A DNA stretch of 64,000 nt from Pseudomonas sp. IB20 (GTDB taxonomy: Bacteria; Pseudomonadota; Gammaproteobacteria; Pseudomonadales; Pseudomonadaceae), in assembly GCF_009707325.1 (NCBI RefSeq), contig NZ_CP046103.1:2899610-2963609 (forward strand). The letters are read 5' to 3'. The number at the start of each line of letters is the position of its first letter. The stretch's first letter is position 1. Shown here in pieces: positions 9,750 to 31,345 of this stretch. Under the pieces are notes generated by a model, which was given only the letters and a program-made list of their open reading frames with translations, did not search any database and was not told the DNA's origin. The position numbers and the translations under genes are program-made.

Positions 9750-11513
9750 ATGCCAGCAACGTTCGGTCTGAGTCCCTTGAGCAAGGCACTCTCCATGCGC
9801 CGCCTCTTGAACATCCCTATCCTGCCCAGCAGCCTTGCCTTTGCAATGGCGTTGCCGGTGGCGGGTTATGTGCAGGCTCAGGAAATCGAATTGAACGTGC
9901 CTGCACAGCCGCTGGGGAGCGCGCTTCAGGAATTCGGCCGCCAGACCAATTTGCAGGTGCTGTACAGCCCGACCGATGTAGAAGGCAAACGCAGCCACCC
10001 GATAAAGGGCAAGTTACAACCCAGCCAGGCCATGACCACCTTGCTGACCGACACGGGTATCAGTTACGACCCGCATCCCGACTGCCAGCAACGGCGCCAT
10101 GGAGCTGGGCCCCACCGCGGTCACCGCCACCCAGTTGGGCAACGTCACCGAAGGCACCGGTTCCTACACGCCCGGCACCATCGCCACTTCCACCCGGCTA
10201 ATACTGACCCCCAAGCAAACCCCGCAGTCCGTCAGCGTGGTCACCCGCCAGCACATGGATGATTTCGGCCTGAACAACGTCGATGACGTGATGCGCCATA
10301 CGCCGGGTATCACGGTGTCGGCCTTCGACACCGAGCGCAGCAACTATTATGCGCGAGGCTTTTCGATCAATAACTTCCAGTACGACGGCATTCCTTCGAC
10401 GGCGCGTAACGTTGCCTACTCAGCGGGCAATACCCTGAGCGACATGGCGATCTACGACCGCGTCGAAGTGCTCAAGGGCGCCACCGGCCTGCTCACCGGC
10501 GCCGGTTCGCTGGGGGCGACGATCAACCTGGTGCGCAAGAAACCCACCGCGGACTTCCAGGGTCACGCCACCCTCGGCGCGGGCTCGTGGGACAACTACC
10601 GCAGTGAACTGGACGTCAGCGGCCCAATGACCGACAGCGGCAATGTGCGTGGCCGCGCGGTTGCGGCCTATCAGGACAAGCGCTCGTTCATGGACCGTTA
10701 TTCGCGCAAGAGCCCGACGTACTACGGCATCATGGAGTTCGACCTGTCACCCGACACCTTGCTGACCGTAGGCGGCGACTATCAAGACAGCCTGCCGACG
10801 GCCTCGTCGTGGTCCGGCAGTTTCCCGTTGATCAACTCCAACGGCGATCGCAACAGTGCGAAGCGCTCGTTCAACAATGCTGCCGACTGGAGCAGTTGGG
10901 AGCAATACACCCGCACGGTGTTCGCCATGCTGGAACATGATTTGGGTGATGGCTGGATCGGCAAGCTGCAACTGGACCACAAGATCAATGGCTATCATGC
11001 TGATGCGACGTCGCCTATATTCCCAACAGCCACCCAGGGTTGGATTACGCATCTCTGGGCACCGAAGCTAAGACCAAAGGCTACGAGGCGGAAATCTCTG
11101 GCGAACTGGCGCCGGGCTGGCAGTTGCAAGCGGGTTATACCCACAAGATCATGCGCGACAAACAAGGCCAGAAGCTCTCCACCTGGGAACCGGAAGATCA
11201 GGTCAATCTCTACACCAGCTACAAACTGACCGGCCCACTGGACAAGCTGACCTTGGGCACCGGCGTGCGCTGGCAGGGTACCGGCTGGAAACTGCTGAAC
11301 AACTACGCCAAAGGCACTACGGAAAACTTCTCCCAGGACCCGCTCTGGGTAGTGGACGCGATGGCCCGCTACCAGGTGACCAAGAATGTCTCGGCGACCC
11401 TTAACGTCAACAACATCTTCGACAAGAAGTACTACACCAACATCGGCTTCTACAACTCGGCCTACTACGGTGACCCGCGTAACGTGATGCTCAGCACCCG
11501 CTGGAACTTCTGA
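9750..11513 (+). pseudogene. fpvA: fpvA, TonB-dependent ferripyoverdine receptor, with two frame-breaking deletions
   Basis: Outer-membrane receptor and sigma-signalling transducer for ferripyoverdine. Frame 1 (9750 to about 10072) holds a signal peptide (about 1-43) and most of the STN signalling domain (ELNVPAQPLGSALQEF...). It then breaks within GISYD, and frame 2 resumes at PTASNGAMELGPTAV with the plug (TPQSVSVVTRQHM, VEVLKGATGLLTGAG) and early barrel strands. A second break near 11010 jumps to NSHPGLDYASLGTEAKTKGYE and the last strands, ending normally in ...STRWNF. Intact FpvA is about 800-815 residues. Only about 590 codons are here, so about 680 bp of mid-barrel is missing. True deletion or assembly loss cannot be told apart from sequence alone. 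A perfect terminator follows. Confidence 0.88.
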
Positions 11514-11525
11514 TCTAGCACAAAA

Positions 11526-11558
11526 CCCCTGGTCATCGCGGATGACCAGGGGTTTTTT
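11526..11558 (+). terminator. Rho-independent terminator of fpvA
   Basis: Twelve-bp stem (CCCCTGGTCATC / GATGACCAGGGG) with a 3-base loop followed by six T. It starts 13 bp after the fpvA stop. Confidence 0.93.
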
Positions 11559-11597
11559 ATTGCCCGCTGAAAAGGCCCTGTGCTGAATAACCCGCAT

Positions 11598-11629
11598 AAA
11601 AAAACGCCCCTGGGCACCTGTCCAGGGGC
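11598..11629 (-). terminator. Rho-independent terminator of the NRPS operon
   Basis: On the minus strand GCCCCTGG and CCAGGGGC pair around an 8-base loop and are followed by a seven-T run. It lies just after the NRPS gene 2 stop at 11649, so the true operon end is preserved even though the coding region before it is damaged. Confidence 0.9.
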
Positions 11630-14226
11630 ATTGCTTTTACACGGGGTGTTACTTCATTGCATCGGCAAAGCTCTGCACGAACGCGGTTGGCAGTGAAATG
11701 AATACCGGCAGCCCGGGCGCGGCTGACCACCTGGATCGAGATGATCGAGTCGCCACCGCGCTCGAAGAAGTTGTCGTTCAAGCCCACGTGTTCGATACCC
11801 AGCACATCGGCCCAGATCGCAGCAATCTGCTGCTCAAGGGCGCTTTGCGGGGCTTCGTAATGCTGCGCGGTTTCGGGTTTGGGCAGCGCCTTGCGATCCA
11901 GCTTGCCGTTGGGGCTCAGGGGCATCTGCTCCAGCAACACCCATTGCGCGGGCACCATGTAGTCCGGCAGGTGCGGCCAGATGGCACACTCCGCCAATCG
12001 TCACGGCGTTTTGCAGCACCAGTAGCCCACCAGGTATTTGCCGTCGACGCCAGCACGCCGTTCGCGGACCCGTCTGTCCAGCAGGCGCGCTTCGATTTCG
12101 CCCAACTCGATGCGCAGGCCACGCAGTTGATTGATGGTCGAACGCCCGGCGTACTCGATCACCCTGTCGCGTAACGCGCCAGGTCGCCGGTGCGTACAGG
12201 CGTGCCTTTGAAAAGGGTGGGCAATAAAGCGCTCGGCCGTCAACGCCGCACGACGGTGATAACCACGCGCCAGGCCAACGCCGCCCAGGTACAGCTCGCC
12301 CAACACGCCAACGGGGGCTGGCTCGAAATGGCTATCGAGGATGTAGCAACCCAGGTTGGCGATCGGACGGCCAATCGGCACCGCATCACGACCTTCATCG
12401 AGCAGGTCCAGTGGGTCACTCATGGCGCTCGGTGGGCCGTACATTTAGAGCCCGGCTGGGCAGCTTGGCAAACCTGCTGCTGCGCATCCACGGCAGCGCT
12501 TCGCCGCTGCACACGATGCGTGCAGTCTGACAGGTCGACGGCGGGTCTGCAGGAAGCCTGCAGCATCGAGGCACAAAGTGCACGTGGTGATGTGCTCGGC
12601 TTGATCAGCTGCCAGCTTGGCCGGATCACGTGGTCCCCAGGCGCACACCACGCGCCCGGTCATCAGGGCCAGAAAATCCCAACCGACACTCAAGCTGAAC
12701 GGGTCTTTTGCAGCACTGTCGCTGACGTCCAGCGTAGGCTTCCTGCATCCATTGCAGCGGTTCAGGCCGAATGCGTTGCCGGCGCCTTTGGGCTGGCCGG
12801 TGGACCGGAGGTGTAGATCACGTAGGCAGGTTTTCGCCGTCAGCGATGCCGGGTTCTCGCTGTAGTGTTCAAAACCGACTCGCCCAGCACCAGGTTTCCA
12901 AGCCTGTGGAATCGGTATTGTCAGCAGTGCGCCTGGGTAGCAGCAGCTTCACGCCGCTGTCTTCCAGCATGTAGGCCAGGCGCTCGCGCGGGTATTCCGG
13001 GTCCAGCGGCACATAGCGCCACCGGCCTTGAGCACCGCGAGCAGGCCGACGACCATTTCGAGGACGCTCCACGGCCAGCCCACCAGCACTCCGGCCACAC
13101 CGTGCATCAGGCGATGAGCCAGGCGGTTGGCGCACCGGTTCAACTCGGCGTAGCTCAAGCGCTGCTCGGCAAACACCAGTGCTGGTGCGTGCGGCGTACG
13201 CGCAGCCTGCGCTTCAATCAGTTGGTGGACTGTTTGCTGCAACGGGTAATCGCGCGAGGTAGCGTTCCAATCCTGCACCACTTGCTGACGCTCAGCCACG
13301 TCCATCATCGCCAGATCACCCAGGCGTTGTTGCCCCTCCTCAAGCATGGCCTGCAGCAGGTTGACCAGGTGGCGGCCGTAACCTTGCACGGTATCTTCGT
13401 TGAAGTGCGCGCGGGCAAAGCTGAACTGCACCGACAGGGTTTCGCCCAGGTCCACCAGCACCGTCAGCGGGAAGTTAGTTTGCTCGTGGGCGGTCACGCC
13501 GTGTTCGGGGTCAGCAATGCTCTACCAGTGCGTTGAGTTCGCGGGTATAGGCCGCGCTCAGCGTTTCGATCACAGCGGGGTCGAACATCAACGGGCTGAA
13601 GGTCCAGCTCAGCTGCAACTCACCGCCGTACACCTGACCGTTGAGCGTCAACCAGTTGCCCAGCGGCGCATCCGGGCTTTGCTCGGCCCCCGCGCTTTCG
13701 GTCGCCGGAGCGAACAACGCGTCCGGCTGGTCAAAGCTGCCGTCGACCTGCCCCAGGTAGTTGAAGGTGATACGCGGCACCGGCAAGGCACTGAACGCCT
13801 CACGCGTGGCGGCATCACTGAGGTAACGCAAAGCGCCGAACCCCAGGCCTTTATCCGGCACGGCACGCAGTTGCTCCTTGATCTGCTTGATTGAGGACGC
13901 AAGCGTTTCGGCCGGTGTCAGGCGGACGGGAAACAGGCTGGTGAACCAACCCAGCGTGCGCGTCAGGTCGATGTCATCAAACAGGTCCTCGCGACCATGG
14001 CCTTCCAGCTGGATCAGGCTGCTTGCATGCCCGGTCCACTGACACATCACCCGCGTCAGGGCAGTGAGCAGCAGGTCGTTGATCTGTGTGCGGTAGGCCA
14101 TCGGTGCCTGTTGCAACAGTTGCCGGGTGCGCTCGGCATCCAGTTGGCTGACCACGGTTTGGGCCAGTCGAGTTGACGTGGGCGATTGCCGGCACCACAT
14201 ACGCAACCAGTTGTTTGCCACTCGGG

Positions 14227-15144
14227 TTTTCCTGGGCCACAACCACGGTTTCACCGACGCTGTCCTGCTCACGCAGGCGCGCTTCGATCTCGCCCAGTTC
14301 GATACGGAAGCCGCGAATTTTTACTTGATGGTCGACACGGCCGAGGTAATCCACCACGCCATCCGCACGGCCACGAGTCAGGTCGCCGCTGCGATACACA
14401 CGACTGCCGGGCTTGCCGAACGGGTCCGGCACAAAACGCTCGGCGGTGAGGGCCGGGCGCTCCAGATAACCACGGGCCACGCCCTCTCCGCCCAGGTACA
14501 ACTCGCCGGCCACGCCAATCGGTTGCAGGTTGAGTTGTGCGTCCAGCACATAGCCGCTGCGGTTGCCCAGCAGTGTGCCGATGGGTGCGTAAACGGCGCC
14601 GCATGGGTCGCCTCGACGGGCTTTCCATAGCAGTGGCGTGACCACGGTTTCGGTCGGGCCGTAGCCGTTGAACAGGTAAGTCGGTTTCAGCGCGCGCCAT
14701 GCCAGGTCGTAACTGGCTTGAGCGACGGCATCGCCGCCAAAGCAGTAAACGCGTACCGCCGGTGGGTTACCGTCGCGTTCGGCATGCTCAGCCAACTGTT
14801 GCAGGTACACCGGCGGGAACACGGCCATCGTTACGTTGTGACGGTGCATTTGTGCGTAGGTGTATTCCGGCAGCCACAGGCTGTCGTCGCGGATCAGCAC
14901 ACTCGCGCCATTGATCAGCGGGTGCATCCAGCCTTCGTGGGAACCGTCGAAGGCAAAGGACATAAAGTGCAGTTCGCAATCGGCCGGGCTGGTTTCGTAG
15001 CGCTCGCCGGTGGCGATGATGTGCGCCACCAACGGGCCGTGGGAAACGGCCACGCCCTTCGGCATGCCGGTGGAGCCGGAGGTGTAAATCACATAGGCGA
15101 GGTTGTCGCCGTCCAGGTCGACTTGCGGCGCGGTGTCGCTGTAC
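14227..15144 (-). repeat. NRPS A-domain repeat, copy in gene 2
   Basis: Core of an adenylation domain (A3 to A8: IYTSGSTGMPKG ... [15 protein letters not shown]) that reads identically, at a constant offset of 5821 bp, in gene 1 at 20048-20965. Similarity continues on both sides (about 14.15-15.60 kb), but with single-base indels and a 19-bp gap. Specificity residues read D-G-E-V-C-G-G-V-T-K. The Glu at the third position is typical of basic substrates. Confidence 0.85.
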
Positions 15145-16703
15145 GGTCAATGGCCAAGGTAGCCAGGCCATCGGCGACCGGCAGTTGCTGCAAGGCACTG
15201 GTGTGGGTCAGCAGCAGTTTGGCGCGACTGTCTTGCATCATGTACAGCAGGCGATCACGCGGGTATTCAATGTCCAGCGGCACGTAGACGCCACCGGCTT
15301 TGAGCACGGCGAGGAACGCCACCATGATTTCGGCACTGCGCGGCATGGCAATCGCCACGCGCACTTCCGGGCCGACACCACGGGTGATCAGCGCGTGAGC
15401 CAGGCGATTGGCTTGGCGGTCCAATTCGCCGTACGTCAGGGTCTGCGCATCGAATTTAACCGCCACGGCATCCGGGTTTTCCCGTGCACGATCAGCGACC
15501 AATCATGCACCACGCTGCCGAGAAGCCCGAGTCAGTGCGATTCCACAGCTGCAGAATGTGCTGCTGCTCGTCATAGTCCAGCAGCTTCAGTTGGGCAACG
15601 GTTTGCTGCTGTCAGCAACCATCGCCTGCAACAGGTTCTGCCAATGGCGCGCCATGCGCTCGATGGTCGCAGGCTCGAACAAGTCGGTGGCATAGCTAAC
15701 GAGGCCCACAGGCCTTCCGCGGATCTGGTCCAGGTCAGGTCGAACTGCGCGGTCTGGCTGCCCCAGTCCAAGCCTTCCACACGCAAGTCAGGCAAGTGTC
15801 GGCCCTGGGTGGCCAGGCCTGCATCGTTCTGGTGGTTGAACAACACTTGGAACAAGGGGTTATGGCTCAGGCTGCGCTCCGGCTGCAACGCTTCGACAAT
15901 GTCGAACGGCATCCTGTGGCTGGGCTCCAGGCGGCGCTTGGTGTGTTGCAGCAGTTGGGCGAAGGTCATCTGGCCATCGAGGTCGGCCTTGAGCACTTGG
16001 GTGTTGACGAAAAGCCGATCAGTTCGGTCTCGACCCGATTGCGGTTGGCGATCGGCACACCGACGCGGATGTCCTGCTGGCCGCTGTAGCGATACAACAA
16101 GCCTGGAAGACGCCAGCAACAGCATGAACACGTCACACCTTCCGCTGGGCCAGGGCTTTGAGCTCGCCCAGCAACGGCGCGGGCAGCGCAATATTCAAGC
16201 GTGCACCGCGATGTGTCGGCACCGCCGGGCGTTGATGATCGAACGGCAGCTCCAGTACCGGCTGCTCGCCACCGAGCGTTTCACGCCAATAATCGAGTTG
16301 ACGCCTTCTCCCCGCCTCCATCCAACTGCGCTGCCAGCGCTATCGTATGACGCAACGCGGATGCCCTCCCTGGCGTAGCGCTACACTGCACCAGCTCATC
16401 GACCACACCTGCATCGACCACCATCGGAGACGATATGGTGCTGCACCAGCACCAGCACATGCAGGTCCTGCGCCAGGCGCATCAGCGTGACGCGCAGCAG
16501 TGGCCCTTGTTGCAGGTCGAAAGGCCGCGCAATTTCGGCTTCCACCTGTTGCTGTAGCGTAGCTTCAAGGGCATCTACCCGCGCAATCAGCACCGGCTCG
16601 GCCGGGCGAACTGACACGCGCTCCTCCAAGTGCAAACGCGTGCGCAAGCTTTCGTGACGCGCTACCAAGGTGTCGAAGCTGCGTTGCAGGGCGGCCTTGT
16701 CCA

Positions 16704-16858
16704 ACCGCCCATTCAGGCGCAGGGCGCCGGGGACGTGATAGGCCGCGCTGTCCGGGTCCAGTTGCCACAGGAACCACTGGCGCTCCTGGGCATAAGACAA
16801 CGGGGCGTGTTGGCCCGCTTCGCGAATCGAGGCGATCGGCAGCTGGGCGAAACTCATG
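16704..16858. repeat. 155-bp direct repeat, misplaced C-domain N-terminus (copy 1)
   Basis: The same 155 bp occur at 19294-19448. They encode the gene 2 start linker and first C-domain motif (MSFAQLPIASIREAGQH..., SYAQERQWFLWQLDP). At 19.4 kb this is the natural N-terminal context. Here it is fused straight onto an A domain cut after GVIEYV, skipping A8-A10 and the T domain. Confidence 0.85.
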
Positions 16859-19293
16859 ACATACTCAATGACGCCGTCGGCGCGGCACCGCGCCAGGTCG
16901 CCGGTGCGGTAGAGGCGCTCGCCGGTGTCACCGAACGGGTCCGGCACAAAGCGTTCAGCCGTGAGCAGTGCGCGGTTCAAATAGGCGCGTGCCAAGCCAC
17001 GGTGGCTGGCGATGTAAAGTTCGCCCACTGCGCCCAACGGCGCCAGGTTCAGGTCGCGGTCCAGCACGTACAGGGCACGACCTGGCAACGCGCGGCCAAT
17101 CGGGCTGGCCGTGGCGCCGATGATTTCACTGGCGGATGTGCAGTCCAGCACACTCGACACCACCGTCGCTTCAGTCGGGCCATAGGTATTGAGCAATCGT
17201 ACATGGCCCAGGCCGGCTTTTAACCATTGCGCCGGTCCCTCCAGCGGCATGGCTTCACCACCGATATGCACCTGGCGAAGCGCGCCGTAAGCGCGCGGCC
17301 CGGTGGCCAGGCAATCGAGCAGGAACAGGTTCCAGTAGGCGGTTGGCAGATCGGCCAGGGTAATGCCCTGGGTGATGATTTCCTCATACAGCCGCGCGCT
17401 GTCCCATAACTCGGGGCCGCGCAGAATCACCGTGGCACCGTGGGTCAGTGCCGGGTACAACTGCTCGACAAACCCATCGAAGTTCAGGGTCGCAAACTGC
17501 AGCACGCGATCTGCCTGGGTCAACTGCGAATAACCGGCGGCAATACTGGAGAATTCAGTGAGTGCCGCGTGATTGATCGCCACGCCCTTGGGCTTGCCGG
17601 TGGAACCGGAGGTGTAGATCACGTAAGCCAGGTTCTGCGGATCGACCTGGACCTGGGGGTTGTGCTCAAAGCGGCCTTGCAGGTCGCCATCGAGGCGATC
17701 GAGATCCAGCCGCTCAATGTGTTCCGGCAGCGGCAACGGCACTGACGATTGACACACCACCAGGCGCACAGCGCTGTCTTCAAGCATGTGCAACAGGCGC
17801 TCGCGCGGGTATTGCGGGTCCAACGGCACATACGCACCACCGGCCTTGAGTACCGCCAGCAGGCTAACCACCATCGCAAACGAGCGCTCCACCGCCACGC
17901 CCACCATCACTTCGGCGCCGACGCCTTGGTCGATCAGATAATGGGCCAGGCGGTTGGCTTGCCGGTTCAGCTCGGCATAGCTGATGGTTTGCTCACCCAG
18001 GCACAGGGCGATAGCCTCCGGCCGTTGCCGCGCCTGCACCTCAAACAGGCTCTGCACGCCCGTCGACTCTACGAACGCGGCAGCAGCGTGATTCCAATCG
18101 TGCAACACGCGGCGCTGCTCATCCTTGGTCAACATCGCCAGTTGCGCGACGCGATTTCCCGCGCGCGCGACGACCGCCCGTAACAGTGCCTGCCAATGCT
18201 GCGCCATGCGCTCAACGGTGCGTGAACATCGGTGGCGTAGCCCAACGAGGCCCACAGGCCTTCTGCGCTTTCATGCACATCCAGGTCGAGGTCGAAGTGC
18301 GCGGTACGGCGCTCCCACTCCAGGCCTTCAATGTGCAAATTCGACAGCGTCTGCGACGGGGCGCCCAGCCGCCCTTCGCTCTGATAGTTGAACATCACCT
18401 GGAATAACGGGTTGAGGCTCAGGCTGCGCTCCGGCTGCAAGGCTTCCACCAGTTGCTCGAACGGCAGGTCCTGATGGCCTGGCTCAGGCCGCTGTTGACC
18501 TGGGCCACAGCTGGAACGTAGGTGCCCTCGAGGTCGGCCTTGAGCACTGGTGTTGACGAAGAAGCCAATCAGGCGCTCGGTCTCGACCCGATTACGGTTG
18601 GCAATCGGCACACCGACGCGAATGTCCTGTTGGCCGCTGTAGCGGTGCAGCAACGTCTGGAACGAGGCCAGCAATAGCATAAACATCGTCACGCCCTGGG
18701 CCTGAGCTAGAGCTTTAAGGCTCTCGGCCAGGCTGACGGGCAATGGCACATCCAGACGCGCACCGCGATGGCTCTGCTGCGCGGGGCGTTGGTGGTCGAA
18801 CGGCAACTCCAGCACCGGCTGCTCGCCACCCAACAGTTCCGCCATACAGTTGACGCGCCTTCTCCCCCGCGTCCATCCAACTGCGCTGCCACGCAGCGTA
18901 GTCGGCATACTGGATCGGCAGCGCCGGCAGTTGCAACAACTGGCCCTGGCTGTGCGCCTGGTAGAGCTGCACCAGTTCGTCGACCATCACCTGCATCGAC
19001 CAACCATCGGAGATAATGTGGTGCTGCACCAGCACCAACACGTGCTCATCTTCGGCCAGGCGCAACAGGCTGACACGCATCAACGGGCCTTGGCGCAAAT
19101 CAAACGGCTCGGCGATCTGCGCTTGCACCTGGGCTTTGAGAGAGGCCTCAACGGACTCGATCAAGACCAGCTCGATGCGCGCCTGCGGGCTGATCACTTG
19201 TACGGTACGCCCGGCCTCTTGTTGCAGATGGGTGCGCAAGCTTTCATGGCGCGCCACCAGCGTATCGAAGGCACGCTGCAACGCGGCCTTTCC

Positions 19294-19448
19294 ACCGCCC
19301 ATTCAGGCGCAGGGCGCCGGGGACGTGATAGGCCGCGCTGTCCGGGTCCAGTTGCCACAGGAACCACTGGCGCTCCTGGGCATAAGACAACGGGGCGTGT
19401 TGGCCCGCTTCGCGAATCGAGGCGATCGGCAGCTGGGCGAAACTCATG
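19294..19448. repeat. 155-bp direct repeat, C-domain N-terminus (copy 2, natural position)
   Basis: Identical partner of 16704-16858. Here it follows the gene 2 start codon at 19543. The reading frame breaks at its inner edge, just after LRLNGR, so the join on this side also looks unnatural. Confidence 0.85.
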
Positions 19449-19546
19449 CCCCGGCTTTGCAGGCGTTGGTAGAACTGCTGGCGCTGTTCCAGAGGCAGAC
19501 GAAGAAAGCGCGAAACCAGATCGATATTAGGGTTGGAAAGCATGGT

Positions 19547-30438
<10,892 letters not shown>

Positions 30439-30493
30439 TTCTTGGAGTCCGGAGCAATAGGCAGGAAGCACAAAGGCACGTCGTCCCTATAAA

Positions 30494-30518
30494 ACGAACC
30501 GGACGGGGAAAAATTAGC
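30494..30518 (-). promoter_or_regulatory. Probable PvdS promoter of the NRPS operon
   Basis: Minus strand GCTAAT (30518-30513), 16 bp, CGT (30496-30494), 56 bp before the NRPS start. The -35 element reads CTAAT rather than CTAAAT, one base weaker than the other four boxes here, but spacing and -10 are right. Confidence 0.65.
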
Positions 30519-30647
30519 GGGGGATGAATGGCTTGGAGCGAGGCGTCATCAAGGGTTACATCAATTTTCAGGAAAGACACTCCAAGCCGAGCTAGCATTG
30601 ACGAACACCACTTTTGCGACTACATTTAGTTACACGCAGGGAACGCC

Positions 30648-30899
30648 GTGTCCAAAAATGAAAAGCTGCTCGCCAAACTGCTCAATGAGCACATGGCCTT
30701 TACTTGGCCAGAGCTCGTAACGCTGCTGCATCGTCTTGGCTACACACAGATTGAAGGGGCTGGAAGCCGGGTCAAATTCGACATCGGCGACCCCAGTGCA
30801 ATGATCACCTTGCACAGGCCTCACCCCGGCAACGAACTGAAACATTACATTCGGCGCCAGATCATCGAACAATTGAAATCAGGAGAACTGATTCAGTGA
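30648..30899 (+). CDS. hicA: HicA-family mRNA interferase toxin
   Basis: Small RNA-binding toxin of a type II toxin-antitoxin pair that cleaves mRNA in the cytosol. The 83 residues start at GTG (MSKNEKLLAKLL). They show the HicA fold pattern: helix, LGYTQIEGAGSRVKF (about 32-46), then ITLHRPHPGNELKHYIRRQI (about 53-72), where the conserved His residues lie. HicA proteins are usually 60-85 residues. The stop overlaps the start of hicB by 4 bp, the normal toxin-first order for hicAB. Confidence 0.88.
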   Translation: MSKNEKLLAKLLNEHMAFTWPELVTLLHRLGYTQIEGAGSRVKFDIGDPSAMITLHRPHPGNELKHYIRRQIIEQLKSGELIQ

Positions 30900-31261
30900 A
30901 CAACCAACTGAAACACAACGGCTACATCGGCTCTATCGAAGCCAGCCTCGAAGACAATTGCCTGTTTGGCAAAGTGCTGTTTATCAAGGCGCTGGTCAGC
31001 TATGAGGGTAAAACGGTCGCAGAGCTGGACGCGGCCTTTCGTGAGGCGGTAGACGACTATCTCGCTACATGCCACACCCTTGGGCAGACACCGGAGAAGC
31101 CGTGCAAGGGTTCATTCAACGTGCGGGTCGGCCATGACCTGCATCTGGCTGCGGCCCTGGCGGCGGCCCGTAAGAAAGTGACGCTCAATGACCTGACACG
31201 CCAGGCGCTGGATGAGTTTTTGCAACATCACAGCGCGGATGCCTACCCTGCGGTTGGCTGA
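30896..31261 (+). CDS. hicB: HicB-family antitoxin
   Basis: Antitoxin and autorepressor for HicA, 121 residues starting at GTG within the hicA stop. The N-terminal part (about 1-70) is the degenerate RNase-H-like HicB domain with the pattern GYIGSIEASLEDNCLFGKVLFI and FREAVDDYLATC. The C-terminal part (about 75-115) is a ribbon-helix-helix DNA-binding segment (FNVRVGHDLHLAAALAAARK...LNDLTRQALDEFL). This is the longer, RHH-type HicB. The pair sits beside the pyoverdine NRPS start, with no shared regulation apparent. Confidence 0.88.
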   Translation: MNNQLKHNGYIGSIEASLEDNCLFGKVLFIKALVSYEGKTVAELDAAFREAVDDYLATCHTLGQTPEKPCKGSFNVRVGHDLHLAAALAAARKKVTLNDLTRQALDEFLQHHSADAYPAVG

Positions 31262-31345
31262 TGCCTGGCCTAAACCGTCGCTGCGCAGATCTTCACCTGC
31301 GCTCGCGCCAATCGACGTGCCTGGTGATCCAGGTCAAGGATGGCC

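Larger units (their letters stand above)
11649..19543 (-). pseudogene. Pyoverdine NRPS gene 2 (terminal synthetase), heavily frameshifted with missing domains
   Basis: Peptide synthetase finishing the pyoverdine chain. It starts MLSNPNIDLVSRFLRLPLEQ at 19543, 3 bp after the stop of NRPS gene 1. In order: a C domain (19.45-18.13 kb, several frame breaks); an A domain (18.09-16.87 kb) with code read as DGEDHGTVVK, probably Lys, cut after TGDLARCRADGVIEYV; no T domain; a second C start (from 16.86 kb, broken); an A domain with code DGEVCGGVTK (15.5-14.15 kb); only the second half of an E domain (14.2-13.5 kb); the tail of a C domain (13.5-13.3 kb); a decayed, Ser-like A domain (13.3-12.0 kb); and a T domain (GGDSIISIQ, about 11.74 kb). 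The thioesterase is missing except for an apparent last AFVQSFADAMK and stop at 11649. It contains no long intact frame. Confidence 0.85.

Noticed and set aside
16396..18255. Apparent in-frame A domain fused directly to a C domain without a T domain
   Set aside because: The join is exactly at a 155-bp repeat that carries the natural N-terminal linker of gene 2, so a novel domain order is less likely than a mis-join.
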